Of a stretch of 39,709 nucleotides of DNA, positions 24,620 through 33,128 are shown one piece after another; the first letter of the stretch is position 1, and the number at the start of each line of letters is the position of its first letter. The DNA is from Deltaproteobacteria bacterium (lineage in GTDB: Bacteria > Desulfobacterota > Syntrophobacteria > Syntrophobacterales > Thermodesulforhabdaceae): assembly GCA_019309115.1 (NCBI GenBank), contig JAFDGW010000024.1, forward strand, positions 1 through 39,709, written 5' to 3'. Below the pieces are notes generated by a model, which saw only the letters and a program-made list of their open reading frames with translations, had not been told where the DNA came from and ran no database searches. The translations under genes were made by a program, and so were the position numbers.

Positions 24620-25799
24620 TGACATCCTGATAGCCAGCTCTCCTCTGTTTTTTTGTGGCGGATTGTATCACTTCATCGGCCGACAGTAGGATTTCTTGCG
24701 GAATCTTAATACCCAGTTCCCTGGCACGATCCAAATTGAAAACCAGTACATATTTCTCGGCCTTTTCGATAGGAATATTTCCCGGATATTCCCCCTTCAA
24801 AATACGGATTACCATGCGGCCTGCTTGGCGGCCCATTGAAAAAAAATCCACAGCAGCCCCACCGAATAACCCCATTCGTGCAAATTCGTGGTTCACGGCA
24901 ATTTCTGGTTTTTCTATATGCTTTGTAGTCCATTTGAAAATCTCGGGAGCAGTAAATCGTTTTCCGCTCTGGCTGGGTAACGTAACTGCCACGGGATATA
25001 TAGCGCTAACCATTGGGTCTCTGTCCAAGCTGATTATTATTTTCTTGTAATCCTCCCACGATAACGCCATCCTGAACTCCCAAGGACACGGAAAAGATGG
25101 CGTTGAATTCAGTTCAGAGATGATTTGCTTGGTTATGGCACATCCGGTAGGAGAAAGATCGGTAATAAACACCACTTTTTTGATGCCTGGAAAGAGCTTC
25201 TTGTAAATTCGCAATGCATCGAGGACGTGAAGGTTTTCGTAAACACCGGTTATATTTTTGCCTGGGTGTTTCCTGGTTTCCATCCAATCCACAATACGGT
25301 CATAATCTTCAGGTTGTCCGTTCATGCCGCTGAAAACGATGGGGACATGCTGCCCTACAAGCCTGAGTGCCACCGTCCGAAAGGCGTTGTCATCTAGGGT
25401 TACAAGCACGTTTGGTTTGAAACGATAGAACTCCTTTAAAGCCTCCTCGCCTCGTTTTTCAATTTCTTCTGGACTGGTAAAGCGTCGTTTTGTATCCATG
25501 TAAAAGATTCGAACGATCAGGTTTTTACCGGTTTTATATCCGGCTTTTGCCAGTTCAAATAGAATGCCTCTTTGTTGAGGGGAGCTACATACATTGTCAG
25601 GACTGTAACTGTTTATTATTAGCAGTTTAATCGGTTGTACTGAAGCGGTCAGTTCGGAAAAGACATTGACTGTCGGGAAACCGATGGCAAAGGTTGTCAC
25701 AAGCAGAACCACGAATGGCCTAAGCCATAATGATATTAATGATATTAGGGAGATATTACCTATTATGAAGCGGCTTTTGGTTATTTTGTTTAGCGTCAT
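24606..25799 (-). CDS. ABC-type periplasmic binding protein (PF04392-like)
   Basis: A 397-residue exported protein. An N-terminal hydrophobic stretch looks like a signal peptide or anchor. The mature part begins L-L-I-I-N-S-Y and contains a two-lobed binding-protein pattern: F-K-P-N-V-L-V-T-L-D-D-N-A, V-P-I-V-F-S-G-M-N, G-V-Y-E-N, and a C-terminal G-G-A-A-V-D-F with the family's closing segment. This resembles the ABC_sub_bind family (PF04392, TrpX-like). No permease or ATPase genes accompany it. It overlaps the histidine kinase gene by 14-20 bp, so it probably presents a ligand to that kinase rather than to a transporter. The start at 25799 avoids overlap with the divergent YihY gene. Confidence 0.78.
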   Translation of the reverse strand: MTLNKITKSRFIIGNISLISLISLWLRPFVVLLVTTFAIGFPTVNVFSELTASVQPIKLLIINSYSPDNVCSSPQQRGILFELAKAGYKTGKNLIVRIFYMDTKRRFTSPEEIEKRGEEALKEFYRFKPNVLVTLDDNAFRTVALRLVGQHVPIVFSGMNGQPEDYDRIVDWMETRKHPGKNITGVYENLHVLDALRIYKKLFPGIKKVVFITDLSPTGCAITKQIISELNSTPSFPCPWEFRMALSWEDYKKIIISLDRDPMVSAIYPVAVTLPSQSGKRFTAPEIFKWTTKHIEKPEIAVNHEFARMGLFGGAAVDFFSMGRQAGRMVIRILKGEYPGNIPIEKAEKYVLVFNLDRARELGIKIPQEILLSADEVIQSATKKQRRAGYQDVNELH

Positions 25800-25822
25800 T
25801 TTATAACTCTGGAAGGTTTTCA

Positions 25823-26740
25823 ATGAATGGCAAAAAAGTGTCGAACTCAAAAGTTACTATGCATTTTTTCCTCAGAATGTGCAAGTTTTTGTTGATAAAT
25901 GCTTGGATTGTCATCCAGGAATTCCGAAGCAACAACGGCTTTGGCCTCTGCGCCGAGCTGGCTTTTTGGTTCTTTTACTCCGTGTTTCCTTTTCTTATCT
26001 TCCTTCTTGCCCTGGCCGGTTTTTTGCCCTTTATTTCCAACGAAGCTCAAATTCTTGGCGTCCTGAAAGAATTCCTTCCCGAACAGATGTACATCCTGAT
26101 CGGGAATACACTGGCTGACGTACTTGTCAAACCGAAGGGATACATGGCCCTTGGAACCCTGTTGCTTGCCTTATGGGCATCGTCAAATGCAGTAAATAGT
26201 ATGATTGGTACACTCAACAGGATTCATGGTGTTAGGGAAACTCGACCCTACTGGAAGGTTAAAGCCATATCACTTTTGCTAACCTTGACCTTATGCAGTG
26301 TTTTCATTTGTACCTTCCTGTTGTTGGTTCTCGGTCCCATTATCACTCACTGGATTTTTTCCATGATAAAATGGAAACATAGCTTGGGAATTGTCCTGTC
26401 TTTTTTTCGCTTTTTAATAGCCACGTTGGGACTGCACGTTGCCCTTTTGTTAGTTTACCGTTTTGGACCCGATATCCCTCGCTATACGATATATAATCTT
26501 CCCGGCACGGTTTTCGCCATCTTGGGGGAGATTGTGAGTTCCCACCTCTTTAGCATGTATCTTCAAAAGGTAGCCCCTTACAACAAGTTCTACGGCGCCT
26601 TGGGCACCGTTATCGCCTTTATGACATGGTTATATACACTCGGCGCATTCATCCTTATGGGGGGACAAATTAATAGTTTTTTGATGCGTCGTTCGCCCAA
26701 GTTTGAGGCCAGAAGAGTCAACAATAACCAATGCCGCTGA
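25823..26740 (+). CDS. YihY/UPF0761 family membrane protein
   Basis: A 305-residue inner-membrane protein of the YihY (formerly 'RNase BN/BrkB') family. Six membrane segments are apparent. Family signatures include E-L-A-F-W-F-F-Y-S-V-F-P near the first helix, L-W-A-S-S-N-A-V-N-S-M in the middle, and Y-G-A-L-G-T-V-I-A-F-M-T-W-L-Y near the end. The molecular function of this family is unknown; the RNase label is an old misassignment. GGAAGG precedes the ATG. It meets the LPG-synthase-TM gene tail to tail with one base between stops. Confidence 0.88.
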   Translation: MNGKKVSNSKVTMHFFLRMCKFLLINAWIVIQEFRSNNGFGLCAELAFWFFYSVFPFLIFLLALAGFLPFISNEAQILGVLKEFLPEQMYILIGNTLADVLVKPKGYMALGTLLLALWASSNAVNSMIGTLNRIHGVRETRPYWKVKAISLLLTLTLCSVFICTFLLLVLGPIITHWIFSMIKWKHSLGIVLSFFRFLIATLGLHVALLLVYRFGPDIPRYTIYNLPGTVFAILGEIVSSHLFSMYLQKVAPYNKFYGALGTVIAFMTWLYTLGAFILMGGQINSFLMRRSPKFEARRVNNNQCR

Positions 26741-26741
26741 A

Positions 26742-27782
26742 TTACTTCTTTCCGATGGCTGCTTCCTCTCCGAAGGTTGCTAGATTCCTGTAGAACAATA
26801 TAATTCCGACTAATGTAGGACCGAAGTAGTAAACGAGCCGATATAGCATTATTGCCAGCAAGCTTTTATCATAGTCTAACCCTAGCAGATAAAAAGCACT
26901 CACCATGGAACTTTCCATAATGCCGACAGATCCCGGTATGATCGAAATCAGCGAAACGAAAAGACCGACGCAGAACCCCACTATCAGAAGAGGTATTCTC
27001 ACATAGTATCCGACTGCAAGGAAGGAGGCGGCGAGGCAGCAAAACATGAGCGACCAGTCGATCAGAGCATAAAGACCGGCTTTCAAAATATGCTGAGGGT
27101 TCTCTAACATGAGGCACATGCTTTTATCGAAGTGATTGAATGTGGCATTGATCTTTTCAAGAAGCCGCCTCGGCACCCGAGATGTTCTGGCAAGGGGATT
27201 TGCACACCTTTGAATCAGTTCCCACGAAAATTTCCTGAAACGGCCGTGCACAATAAAAGCAGCAGAAAAAACAAGAAAAAGAATAATTGCACAAAAAATA
27301 AGCACAACGCCAATTTCCATCGTACCGAACTCGAGGTAATGACGGCCGTAAAGAAATCCAAAGGCTACAACAATGAACACAATACCGATGGTGTTTGTAA
27401 AAAAACTGTGGACTATGGATACCGACAAGGTTTGGCTGGGAGGGATTTTCTTTTTGGCCAGGAGATAAATTTTAAGGGCAAGGCCACTTATTCCTGCAAA
27501 AGCTACAACGTAATTAATCACAGTTGACACAAAGGCAATGCTAAAAATATCCAGGGTTTTGACCCTATTCCCCGTGGCTTCAAGAAGCGTTTTAAGTATT
27601 CCGGCGATGCAAATATAACTTCCAGCGGAACAGCAAAAGGTAACGAATATCCACCAAATGTTCATGTGTCGTATGCTGGAATAAAGGACTGCAAAATCAG
27701 CTTTGTGTAGAATGTAAACCAGAAGGAGTATCCCGATTGATATAGATAGCCAAAACCGCTTCCTTCGGTAAATAACCTTCAA
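26742..27782 (-). CDS. LPG-synthase-TM family (YbhN-like) membrane protein
   Basis: A 346-residue polytopic protein with about eight membrane helices matching the transmembrane part of lysylphosphatidylglycerol synthase (UPF0104/PF03706). Features include the early W-W-I-F-V-T-F segment, N-Y-V-V-A-F-A-G-I-S-G-L-A-L-K and the late S-I-I-P-G-S-V-G-I-M-E-S-S motif. The soluble aminoacyltransferase domain of MprF is absent, so it is more likely a lipid flippase or glycolipid-related protein than a lipid aminoacylase. Substrate unknown. Confidence 0.85.
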   Translation of the reverse strand: MKVIYRRKRFWLSISIGILLLVYILHKADFAVLYSSIRHMNIWWIFVTFCCSAGSYICIAGILKTLLEATGNRVKTLDIFSIAFVSTVINYVVAFAGISGLALKIYLLAKKKIPPSQTLSVSIVHSFFTNTIGIVFIVVAFGFLYGRHYLEFGTMEIGVVLIFCAIILFLVFSAAFIVHGRFRKFSWELIQRCANPLARTSRVPRRLLEKINATFNHFDKSMCLMLENPQHILKAGLYALIDWSLMFCCLAASFLAVGYYVRIPLLIVGFCVGLFVSLISIIPGSVGIMESSMVSAFYLLGLDYDKSLLAIMLYRLVYYFGPTLVGIILFYRNLATFGEEAAIGKK

Positions 27783-27804
27783 TAAAGGAGTTCCCCTGTC
27801 GAAT

Positions 27805-27987
27805 TCAAACGGATTTTTCTTTTCCTGTTTGAATTAACCGCTCACGGACAGGACAGGATTCAATAGCTTTTGTGATCGTTTCCATTTCCTCTTGGGTTCT
27901 GAATACCCACTCTGACGGATCACAATAACAATAAACCGCCAGTTCGCATTCTGTACACTGGTCGAATTTTGTTGCAACTGTGCTCAT
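27805..27987 (-). CDS. Small cysteine-rich protein of unknown function
   Basis: A 60-residue protein starting at the ATG that overlaps the HNH nuclease stop as ATGA. Five cysteines are arranged as C-x2-C-x5-C-x-C, then one further on in E-S-C-P-V-R-E-R, enough for a zinc or iron-sulfur site. There is no signal peptide. I do not recognise the family. The tight coupling to the HNH gene suggests the two act together. An upstream frame extension to 28032 exists but lacks a better start site. Confidence 0.6.
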   Translation of the reverse strand: MSTVATKFDQCTECELAVYCYCDPSEWVFRTQEEMETITKAIESCPVRERLIQTGKEKSV

Positions 27988-28304
27988 TTCTTCTGCTCTT
28001 GAGTTTGTAAGTGTTGAAGATACTCTTTCCATTCCACAGGGAGTAAATATTTTTTCCTGCTATTGCACTCCTTACAGGCTGGAACCACATTGCCTTTGGT
28101 TGTCCGCCCTCCTCTGATTATTGGGACCACGTGGTCCATTGTAAGTTCACTGGGCAAGAATTCCCGCCCGCAGTAATGGCACCTGCCCTGTGCTATTTTG
28201 CGCTGCCACCAAGCCGTTTTTCTCAATGCCCGGGCTTTCTCCTTCTCTCGCTTTACGAATCTTTCAGATACAGTGACGATAAATCCCGGAGGTTGCGATT
28301 TCAT
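27984..28304 (-). CDS. HNH endonuclease domain protein
   Basis: A 106-residue stand-alone HNH nuclease. The zinc ribbon C42-x2-C45 is followed by the catalytic L-T-M-D-H-V-V-P with D57-H58, N72 in G-N-V-V-P-A, and the second pair C77-x2-C80 with N81. This is the full ββα-metal layout seen in McrA-like and 5-methylcytosine-type HNH proteins. The basic N-terminal helix probably binds DNA. Role (restriction, repair or a housekeeping function) is not evident; no methyltransferase is adjacent. It overlaps the cysteine-rich gene by 4 bp. Confidence 0.85.
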   Translation of the reverse strand: MKSQPPGFIVTVSERFVKREKEKARALRKTAWWQRKIAQGRCHYCGREFLPSELTMDHVVPIIRGGRTTKGNVVPACKECNSRKKYLLPVEWKEYLQHLQTQEQKK

Positions 28305-28401
28305 AGTTCAAGCATTCCCTCCATAGGTCTATTCGATACCGATTGCTTCTCAAAAAACATATTCTTCACACGTCTTTCACGAAATCAATCTCCTTTTTAA
28401 G

Positions 28402-29838
28402 TTAATCTTTCTCCTTGATGGGCGGAAGAGCCACATAGAAAGTGTGTTCACCTCTCTTTATGAGCAACAGCAAACTTTCCGTTTCCTTCGCTTTCGCAAG
28501 AGCTCTCTTGAAATCCCTCACGTTTTGAACCCTACGCCTGTTTACTTCTTTTATGAGATCACCTTTATGTAACCTGGCCTCCCATGCCGGAGATCCGGGT
28601 TCGACTTCTGTGATGATCACACCTTTTTCACTCCTGTCCCAGCCAAATTGTTCTGCCAGATCGGGAGTGAGGTTTTGCACCGATATTCCCCAATTCTTCG
28701 CTTTCTCAGCGACCGCCGTTTCACCCGGTCTTTCTTCCGGCATCGTACCAACCGTAACCTTGATGCGCTTTTCTCGCCCGTCTCTTAGGATCAGCACGGA
28801 TACCTTCGCTCCTGGCTTGGTGGCAGCAACCACACGGGACAGGGTATGAGCGTCCTGAATATCCTTTCCGTTAAATTCAAGAATGATGTCTCCACGTTGG
28901 ATACCTGCCCTATCCGCGGGACCATCCGATAACACATCAGCCACTAGTGCTCCTTTGGGCTCTTTCAATCCAAAGGATTTAGCAAGCTCGGGCGTAACAT
29001 CTTGAATCATCACACCAAGCCATCCGCGAACTATACGTCCCTGCTTGAGTTGAGGGAGAAGCTCCTTTGCCATGTTTATCGGGATGGCAAACCCTATACC
29101 CTGTGCCCTTGCCACAATGGCCGTGTTTATGCCAACCACCTCTCCATCCATGTTAAACAGTGGCCCACCACTGTTCCCTGGGTTTATCGCCGCGTCCGTC
29201 TGAAGAAAGTCATCGTAAGGACCAGCACCTATAACACGGCCCTTTGCGCTGATAATTCCGGCCGTAACGGTGTGACCAAGACCAAAAGGATTCCCGACGG
29301 CTATCACCCAATCACCTACACGGATTTTATCGGAGTTTCCAAGTTTGGCAGGCTCAGGAAAGTCTTTGTCTGGCTTCACCTTAATGAGAGCTAGATCGGT
29401 CTTGGGATCACGACCAACAACTGACGCATCGTACTCTTTTCCTGTGTCTAGAATAACACGAATTTCATCGGCTTTTTCCACAACGTGGTTGTTTGTCAGA
29501 ATGTACCCGTCTTGGCTTATTACAAAACCGGATCCAAGTGAATGGGTTTTGAACTTCCTCTGGGGAATATCACCAAAAAAACGCTTGAAAAAATCATCTC
29601 CAAAGAAATCCTTGAAGGGCGAGTCAGGCCCGAAAAAAGGCTGTAAAGGATGTCCTTTTATAACCTTGGTTGTTGAAATATTGACAACACTGTGCCTTAC
29701 TCTTTCCACAAGATCGGCAAAGGACGCTGGACGCTCATCGTTTCCCGGCCACTTGGCGTAAACGAAACCACCAGATAGCACAATTGCAAATGCCACCAAA
29801 AAAACCACAGGCTTTATTACCTTAAGATAGTGGCGCAT
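28402..29838 (-). CDS. degP: HtrA/DegP-type periplasmic serine protease
   Basis: A 478-residue protease/chaperone. The start at 29838 is set by AAGGAGG 8 nt upstream and by the signal peptide that follows (V-F-L-V-A-F-A-I-V-L to about residue 28); the longer frame to 30021 is rejected. The catalytic triad is H118 (T-N-N-H-V-V), D148 (T-D-L-A-L-I-K) and S223 (GNSGGP). Two PDZ domains follow (about 260-350 and 375-470), each with a carboxylate-binding G-W-L-G-V-like or related loop. It should degrade misfolded envelope proteins in the periplasm. The Phe-rich stretch near residues 68-90 matches the LA loop of DegP proteins. Confidence 0.95.
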   Translation of the reverse strand: MRHYLKVIKPVVFLVAFAIVLSGGFVYAKWPGNDERPASFADLVERVRHSVVNISTTKVIKGHPLQPFFGPDSPFKDFFGDDFFKRFFGDIPQRKFKTHSLGSGFVISQDGYILTNNHVVEKADEIRVILDTGKEYDASVVGRDPKTDLALIKVKPDKDFPEPAKLGNSDKIRVGDWVIAVGNPFGLGHTVTAGIISAKGRVIGAGPYDDFLQTDAAINPGNSGGPLFNMDGEVVGINTAIVARAQGIGFAIPINMAKELLPQLKQGRIVRGWLGVMIQDVTPELAKSFGLKEPKGALVADVLSDGPADRAGIQRGDIILEFNGKDIQDAHTLSRVVAATKPGAKVSVLILRDGREKRIKVTVGTMPEERPGETAVAEKAKNWGISVQNLTPDLAEQFGWDRSEKGVIITEVEPGSPAWEARLHKGDLIKEVNRRRVQNVRDFKRALAKAKETESLLLLIKRGEHTFYVALPPIKEKD

Positions 29839-29940
29839 TCTTTGATCCTCCTTTGATTTGGAACGGTTGCATTTTGGATGGAATTTCTTAATAAGAAATA
29901 AGCAGAAAATCAAGCAAGCTTTTTGGGAGGGATGGAAACG

Positions 29941-30288
29941 ATGGTAAAGAGGGAAAAAGAACGATATCTTTTTCGCGATGCTGCTGAAGTAGCCAGAGAT
30001 ATGGTGGTGGAAAAGAATCAAGAATTGCGACAGCTTTATCAGAAAGCTATCCGTGATTATGGAAAAGGGGAATTATTGTTGAAAATCCTTGACCGAGCTG
30101 TAGATATTTTACAAGATGAAGAAGTCACCGAGTCTTTTTTTTCCACCAAGGAAAACCTTATATCCTTCATGTGTAGTGTGTGGCTTCAATTTTTGCTAGT
30201 TGAAATCGGGGGTGTAGGGCAAGACAAACTGAAATTGGTGGCCCGTGAGTTGTTTCAAGAACACCAAAAATCAATTACAATCCATTAA
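29941..30288 (+). CDS. Hypothetical helical protein (115 aa)
   Basis: A 115-residue, charged, mainly helical protein. The start at 29941 has GGAGG 10 nt upstream; an ATG at 29932 overlaps that site and a TTG at 29923 precedes it. There is no signal peptide and no motif I know. It is divergent from degP (about 100 bp between starts) and its end overlaps the end of the RSH gene by 18 bp. Real by its RBS and length, but unassigned. Confidence 0.65.
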   Translation: MVKREKERYLFRDAAEVARDMVVEKNQELRQLYQKAIRDYGKGELLLKILDRAVDILQDEEVTESFFSTKENLISFMCSVWLQFLLVEIGGVGQDKLKLVARELFQEHQKSITIH

Positions 30289-32460
30289 TCGTAGTTTACT
30301 TTTGTATTGTTCAATTGTTACTTTTGGGTAAAGTTGATTTAGTTTTTTAAAGAACTCCTTGGCCTCTTCAAGGGAGTTTAGAGTTACTGAAAGCAGTGTA
30401 GAAACACGTCCGTGTTTATCTTTACGCTGTTCAATGTGCAGTATTTCAAACTCTCTGCTATGCTGCCAATCAAGAAGAAATTGGCCTGGACGAACATCCT
30501 TGATGATCGTTCGAAAAACCAACGGTGTATCCCAGGGGTTGTCGGAAAGCCAGTTTATCTTGACAAGACGGTCGGCAGGAAGGTTGTGTCTTTCCATGGG
30601 ATTGTTGCAATAAGGTCGATGTATAGTGACACCTCGTTCACTCAAAACCCCAATGCATCCTTCTTGGCCGGGATAGGGAGAGCAGCATTGTGCGAATTTA
30701 TGAACGACTCTGTCGAGTTGACCAATAGATATTTTGAACACCGGGCAATGTTGGCCCTCCAATTTTAACTTGTCCAATTTTATCCGATTGCCGTCGGGAA
30801 TAGCGTCTCTTATGACTTTGATGAGTTCTTTTGGAGATATAAGATCCTGCCCAAGGTGTTCTAACAGGCTTTTCTCGTTATCAAAACCTAGTTGCTCGAA
30901 CATTTTTTTCATGACATCAGGGCTCATATCAACAGTTCTAATGTCCAGGAAATCCAGGATCTGGTCAAATATTTCACGCCCATAGTTCAGGGCGTATCTT
31001 TTACGCTGTTTTTGCAAAAGTTTGCTGACACCGATTTTGGCTTTTGCCGTCTTGCACAGAGCTTCAGCCTCTGGATCAATCATTACAGACGTCGCATGTG
31101 TTAACACCTTTATGGTTGCTTCGTTTTCCAGGGGGTCGGTGGGTAGTAGCTTTCGATTGCCAATGAGCGCTCCAGAGCAGCAATCACCCAATTGTGAATG
31201 TATTTTATATGCGAAATCGAGAACTATACTTCCCTTGGGGAAAAAATACTGATCGCCTTTGGGCGTGTACACCGCTATTTCTTCTAATTGGGAAGATTTA
31301 AGCACCTTTCTACGTTCTCCTGGATTGGAGTATTTTGCAAGATCCTGCAAAAACCTGGCTATTTCATCGTTATGTTCTTCCCGAAAAAACCTTTTATCCT
31401 CATACCACCGCCTCAGAATTCCATACATGGCCCACTCGTCCATTTTCTGCGTGCGTATTTTAACAAGGAAATTACTCTGCTTTTCGTCTTCGTCTTGGTT
31501 CCTGTTCTGCTCTCCTCTTTGTGGTTTGCTTGTTTCGCCGGTATCATATTTAATCCTAACATGAATACTCTGATACCCATTTTGCTTGGGGTTCGCTATA
31601 AAGTCACGAATGGTGGACCTCTGCGGCACAAAAGCTGAGTTGACCACTCCCAATGCCTGATAGCAAAGCATGGGATCATTGTCATAGATGACAACCGTAA
31701 AATCCACGTAGTTTTCTGCGTTTCCAATGTCCAGGGTCATGGTGTTATGATCGTAGTAACTGCCTAGCCCCTTTACGCGACTTCGCACCTCGACCCTAGC
31801 CGGAAAGTTTTCAAATGCTCTTACCAAACGGTTGCGAATTTCCACAATTTCCGGGGATTCTCCCACTTTTTTGACATGATTCAATATGCGCCTACTCTTG
31901 CGAGGATACAATTCAGTTAAGGTCAGATTATAAAACTCGCGTTTAACGTTGTACATGTTAAGAATGACAGCAAGAGGAACATAGATGTCAATGGTTTCCT
32001 GGGCAATTCGGCGCCGCTTTGGTTGTGCAAGGTAGTGAAGAGTCCGCAGATTGTGAAGTCGGTCCGCCATCTTTATCACCAGCACTCCCAAATATTTGCT
32101 TGCTGAAAGGAGCACCTTCACATAAACCTGGTCCTTGAAATGGAACAGATCCTTCGTACATCCATCAACCAACTCTGCTACTGTCTTACCAAACTGTCGT
32201 TCTATATCCTCCAGTGCAACATCTTCTACGTCTTCTACCACGTCGTGCAAAAGGGCTGCGCATAAAAGAAACGTATCCATAATGTGAAATTCATTTGCTA
32301 TAATCTGCGCAACTCTGACGGGATGGACTATGTAAGGTTCGCCGGATTTCCTTCTTTGGCCTCGGTGCTTCTCGCTGGCATAATAAAAAGCATCTATGAC
32401 CATGTCACCGCCATCAGGACACTTCGAGGCAATGTCGTGAATGATCGCGTTCAACCTCAT
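30271..32460 (-). CDS. Long RelA/SpoT homologue, synthetase domain degenerate
   Basis: A 729-residue RSH protein with HD hydrolase, synthetase-like, TGS, helical/zinc-finger and C-terminal ACT-like regions in the usual order. The hydrolase residues are all present: H46, H72-D73, E76-D77, D133 and N137. The synthetase region keeps the fold and the N-P-K-Q-N-G-Y-Q-S-I-H segment and R228/K230, but key residues are changed: the Mg-binding aspartate is Asn250, the nucleotide-stacking arginine region reads D-F-T-V-V, and the catalytic E-x-Q-x-R-T reads L-V-K-I-R-T. It also has an Asn/Glu/Asp-rich insert (about 306-330). TGS is at about 394-455 and the C-C-S-P-Y-P-G zinc-finger region near 615. It probably hydrolyses (p)ppGpp but does not make it. 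Confidence 0.88.
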   Translation of the reverse strand: MRLNAIIHDIASKCPDGGDMVIDAFYYASEKHRGQRRKSGEPYIVHPVRVAQIIANEFHIMDTFLLCAALLHDVVEDVEDVALEDIERQFGKTVAELVDGCTKDLFHFKDQVYVKVLLSASKYLGVLVIKMADRLHNLRTLHYLAQPKRRRIAQETIDIYVPLAVILNMYNVKREFYNLTLTELYPRKSRRILNHVKKVGESPEIVEIRNRLVRAFENFPARVEVRSRVKGLGSYYDHNTMTLDIGNAENYVDFTVVIYDNDPMLCYQALGVVNSAFVPQRSTIRDFIANPKQNGYQSIHVRIKYDTGETSKPQRGEQNRNQDEDEKQSNFLVKIRTQKMDEWAMYGILRRWYEDKRFFREEHNDEIARFLQDLAKYSNPGERRKVLKSSQLEEIAVYTPKGDQYFFPKGSIVLDFAYKIHSQLGDCCSGALIGNRKLLPTDPLENEATIKVLTHATSVMIDPEAEALCKTAKAKIGVSKLLQKQRKRYALNYGREIFDQILDFLDIRTVDMSPDVMKKMFEQLGFDNEKSLLEHLGQDLISPKELIKVIRDAIPDGNRIKLDKLKLEGQHCPVFKISIGQLDRVVHKFAQCCSPYPGQEGCIGVLSERGVTIHRPYCNNPMERHNLPADRLVKINWLSDNPWDTPLVFRTIIKDVRPGQFLLDWQHSREFEILHIEQRKDKHGRVSTLLSVTLNSLEEAKEFFKKLNQLYPKVTIEQYKSKLRLMDCN

Positions 32461-32590
32461 CTACTCTCCGATCCTGCATTGATTTCTTGCTTGCTTCCGG
32501 GTTTCTTCCATCCCACGCTGAATTTTGCTTTTTTCAACATAACTTAGGATATTTCTAATTAACCTATCGACGAGGGAAGTTCAAGGTGGG

Positions 32591-32607
32591 GAGCCTGTTC
32601 GAAAAAT
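32591..32607. repeat. Left 17-bp terminal inverted repeat
   Basis: GAGCCTGTTCGAAAAAT here is the exact reverse complement of 35296-35312. After a 3-base difference just outside, five more bases (AAGGT/ACCTT) also pair. The span between the two ends is 2.7 kb and includes a transposase remnant next to the right end. Confidence 0.8.
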
Positions 32608-32667
32608 GCTCCCAGGAGTTAGTTTATATCTGGATTCTGGATGAACCCTTCAAACTGCTATTCAACA

Positions 32668-32764
32668 GGAAGAATCGTTTACTTTTAATTCCTCTATGGG
32701 TGCATCGTGGATTTTATTGATTACCTGTTCAACTCTAAACTATTGATTTCATTGGTGCGCGCGG
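32668..32764. repeat. 97-bp imperfect direct repeat, distal copy
   Basis: Aligns without gaps, at roughly three quarters identity by eye, to 34544-34640. The right end holds TGGTGCGC-G-CGG, a copy of the last 12 bases of tRNA-Arg (minus strand), and the rest copies the DNA just beyond the tRNA 3' end. It borders the integrase remnant, as an att site would. Confidence 0.75.
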
Positions 32765-32824
32765 ATTTTTGGGTGGAAAACAACCAAAAAATAATAAACG
32801 GATTTCGGTGGGAAAGGTGGGAAA

Positions 32825-33035
32825 ATGCGAGAAGGGTTTAAAAAATTCCTCGGAGTAAAAGTTTATATCAGTGCTTTCTAGGAAGACTCTGGATGGAAAA
32901 CCTGAGTGAAAATTTTCAGACTTCATGGAAGAGCATTACCTGCCGTGGGCCAGAGAGGAAAAGGCATTAAAGACTTACAAGCGTGAAGAACAGGTCTATC
33001 GCATCTGGGCACTTGTCAATAAAATTGTGTCGTAA
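32825..33035 (+). pseudogene. Tyrosine integrase N-terminal remnant
   Basis: Two short frames give the start of a phage-type integrase: an ATG at 32825 followed by R-E-G-F-K-K-F-L-G-V-K-V-Y and a TAG at 32879, then, one frame over, FMEEHYLPWAREEKALKTYK and further to a TAA at 33033-33035. The second part is the typical start of the SAM-like core-binding domain (F-x-x-x-Y-L-P-W-A). The catalytic domain is missing altogether. It sits 60 bp from the att-like repeat, the usual place for an integrase gene. Confidence 0.65.
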
Positions 33036-33128
33036 GAGATCACATGGTAACGATAGCGGCATTGCAGATTTTTGTATACAATGACCGGGCTTTGTGATAG
33101 GTGGGAGTGGTCTGAGAGGAGAAGATAG

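Larger units (their letters stand above)
32461..32824. other. Non-coding spacer holding an IS end and an att-like repeat
   Basis: Upstream of the RSH gene this stretch contains the left 17-bp inverted repeat (32591-32607) and the left 97-bp repeat (32668-32764), both listed separately. The rest includes the presumed RSH promoter, which I could not place with confidence. The minus-strand frame 32735-32926 runs across the repeat and the integrase relic and is not a gene. Confidence 0.6.

Noticed and set aside
25735-25757. Short tandem repeat TAATGATAT
   Set aside because: It encodes a repeated I-S-L stretch inside the signal peptide region of the binding protein and needs no further explanation.
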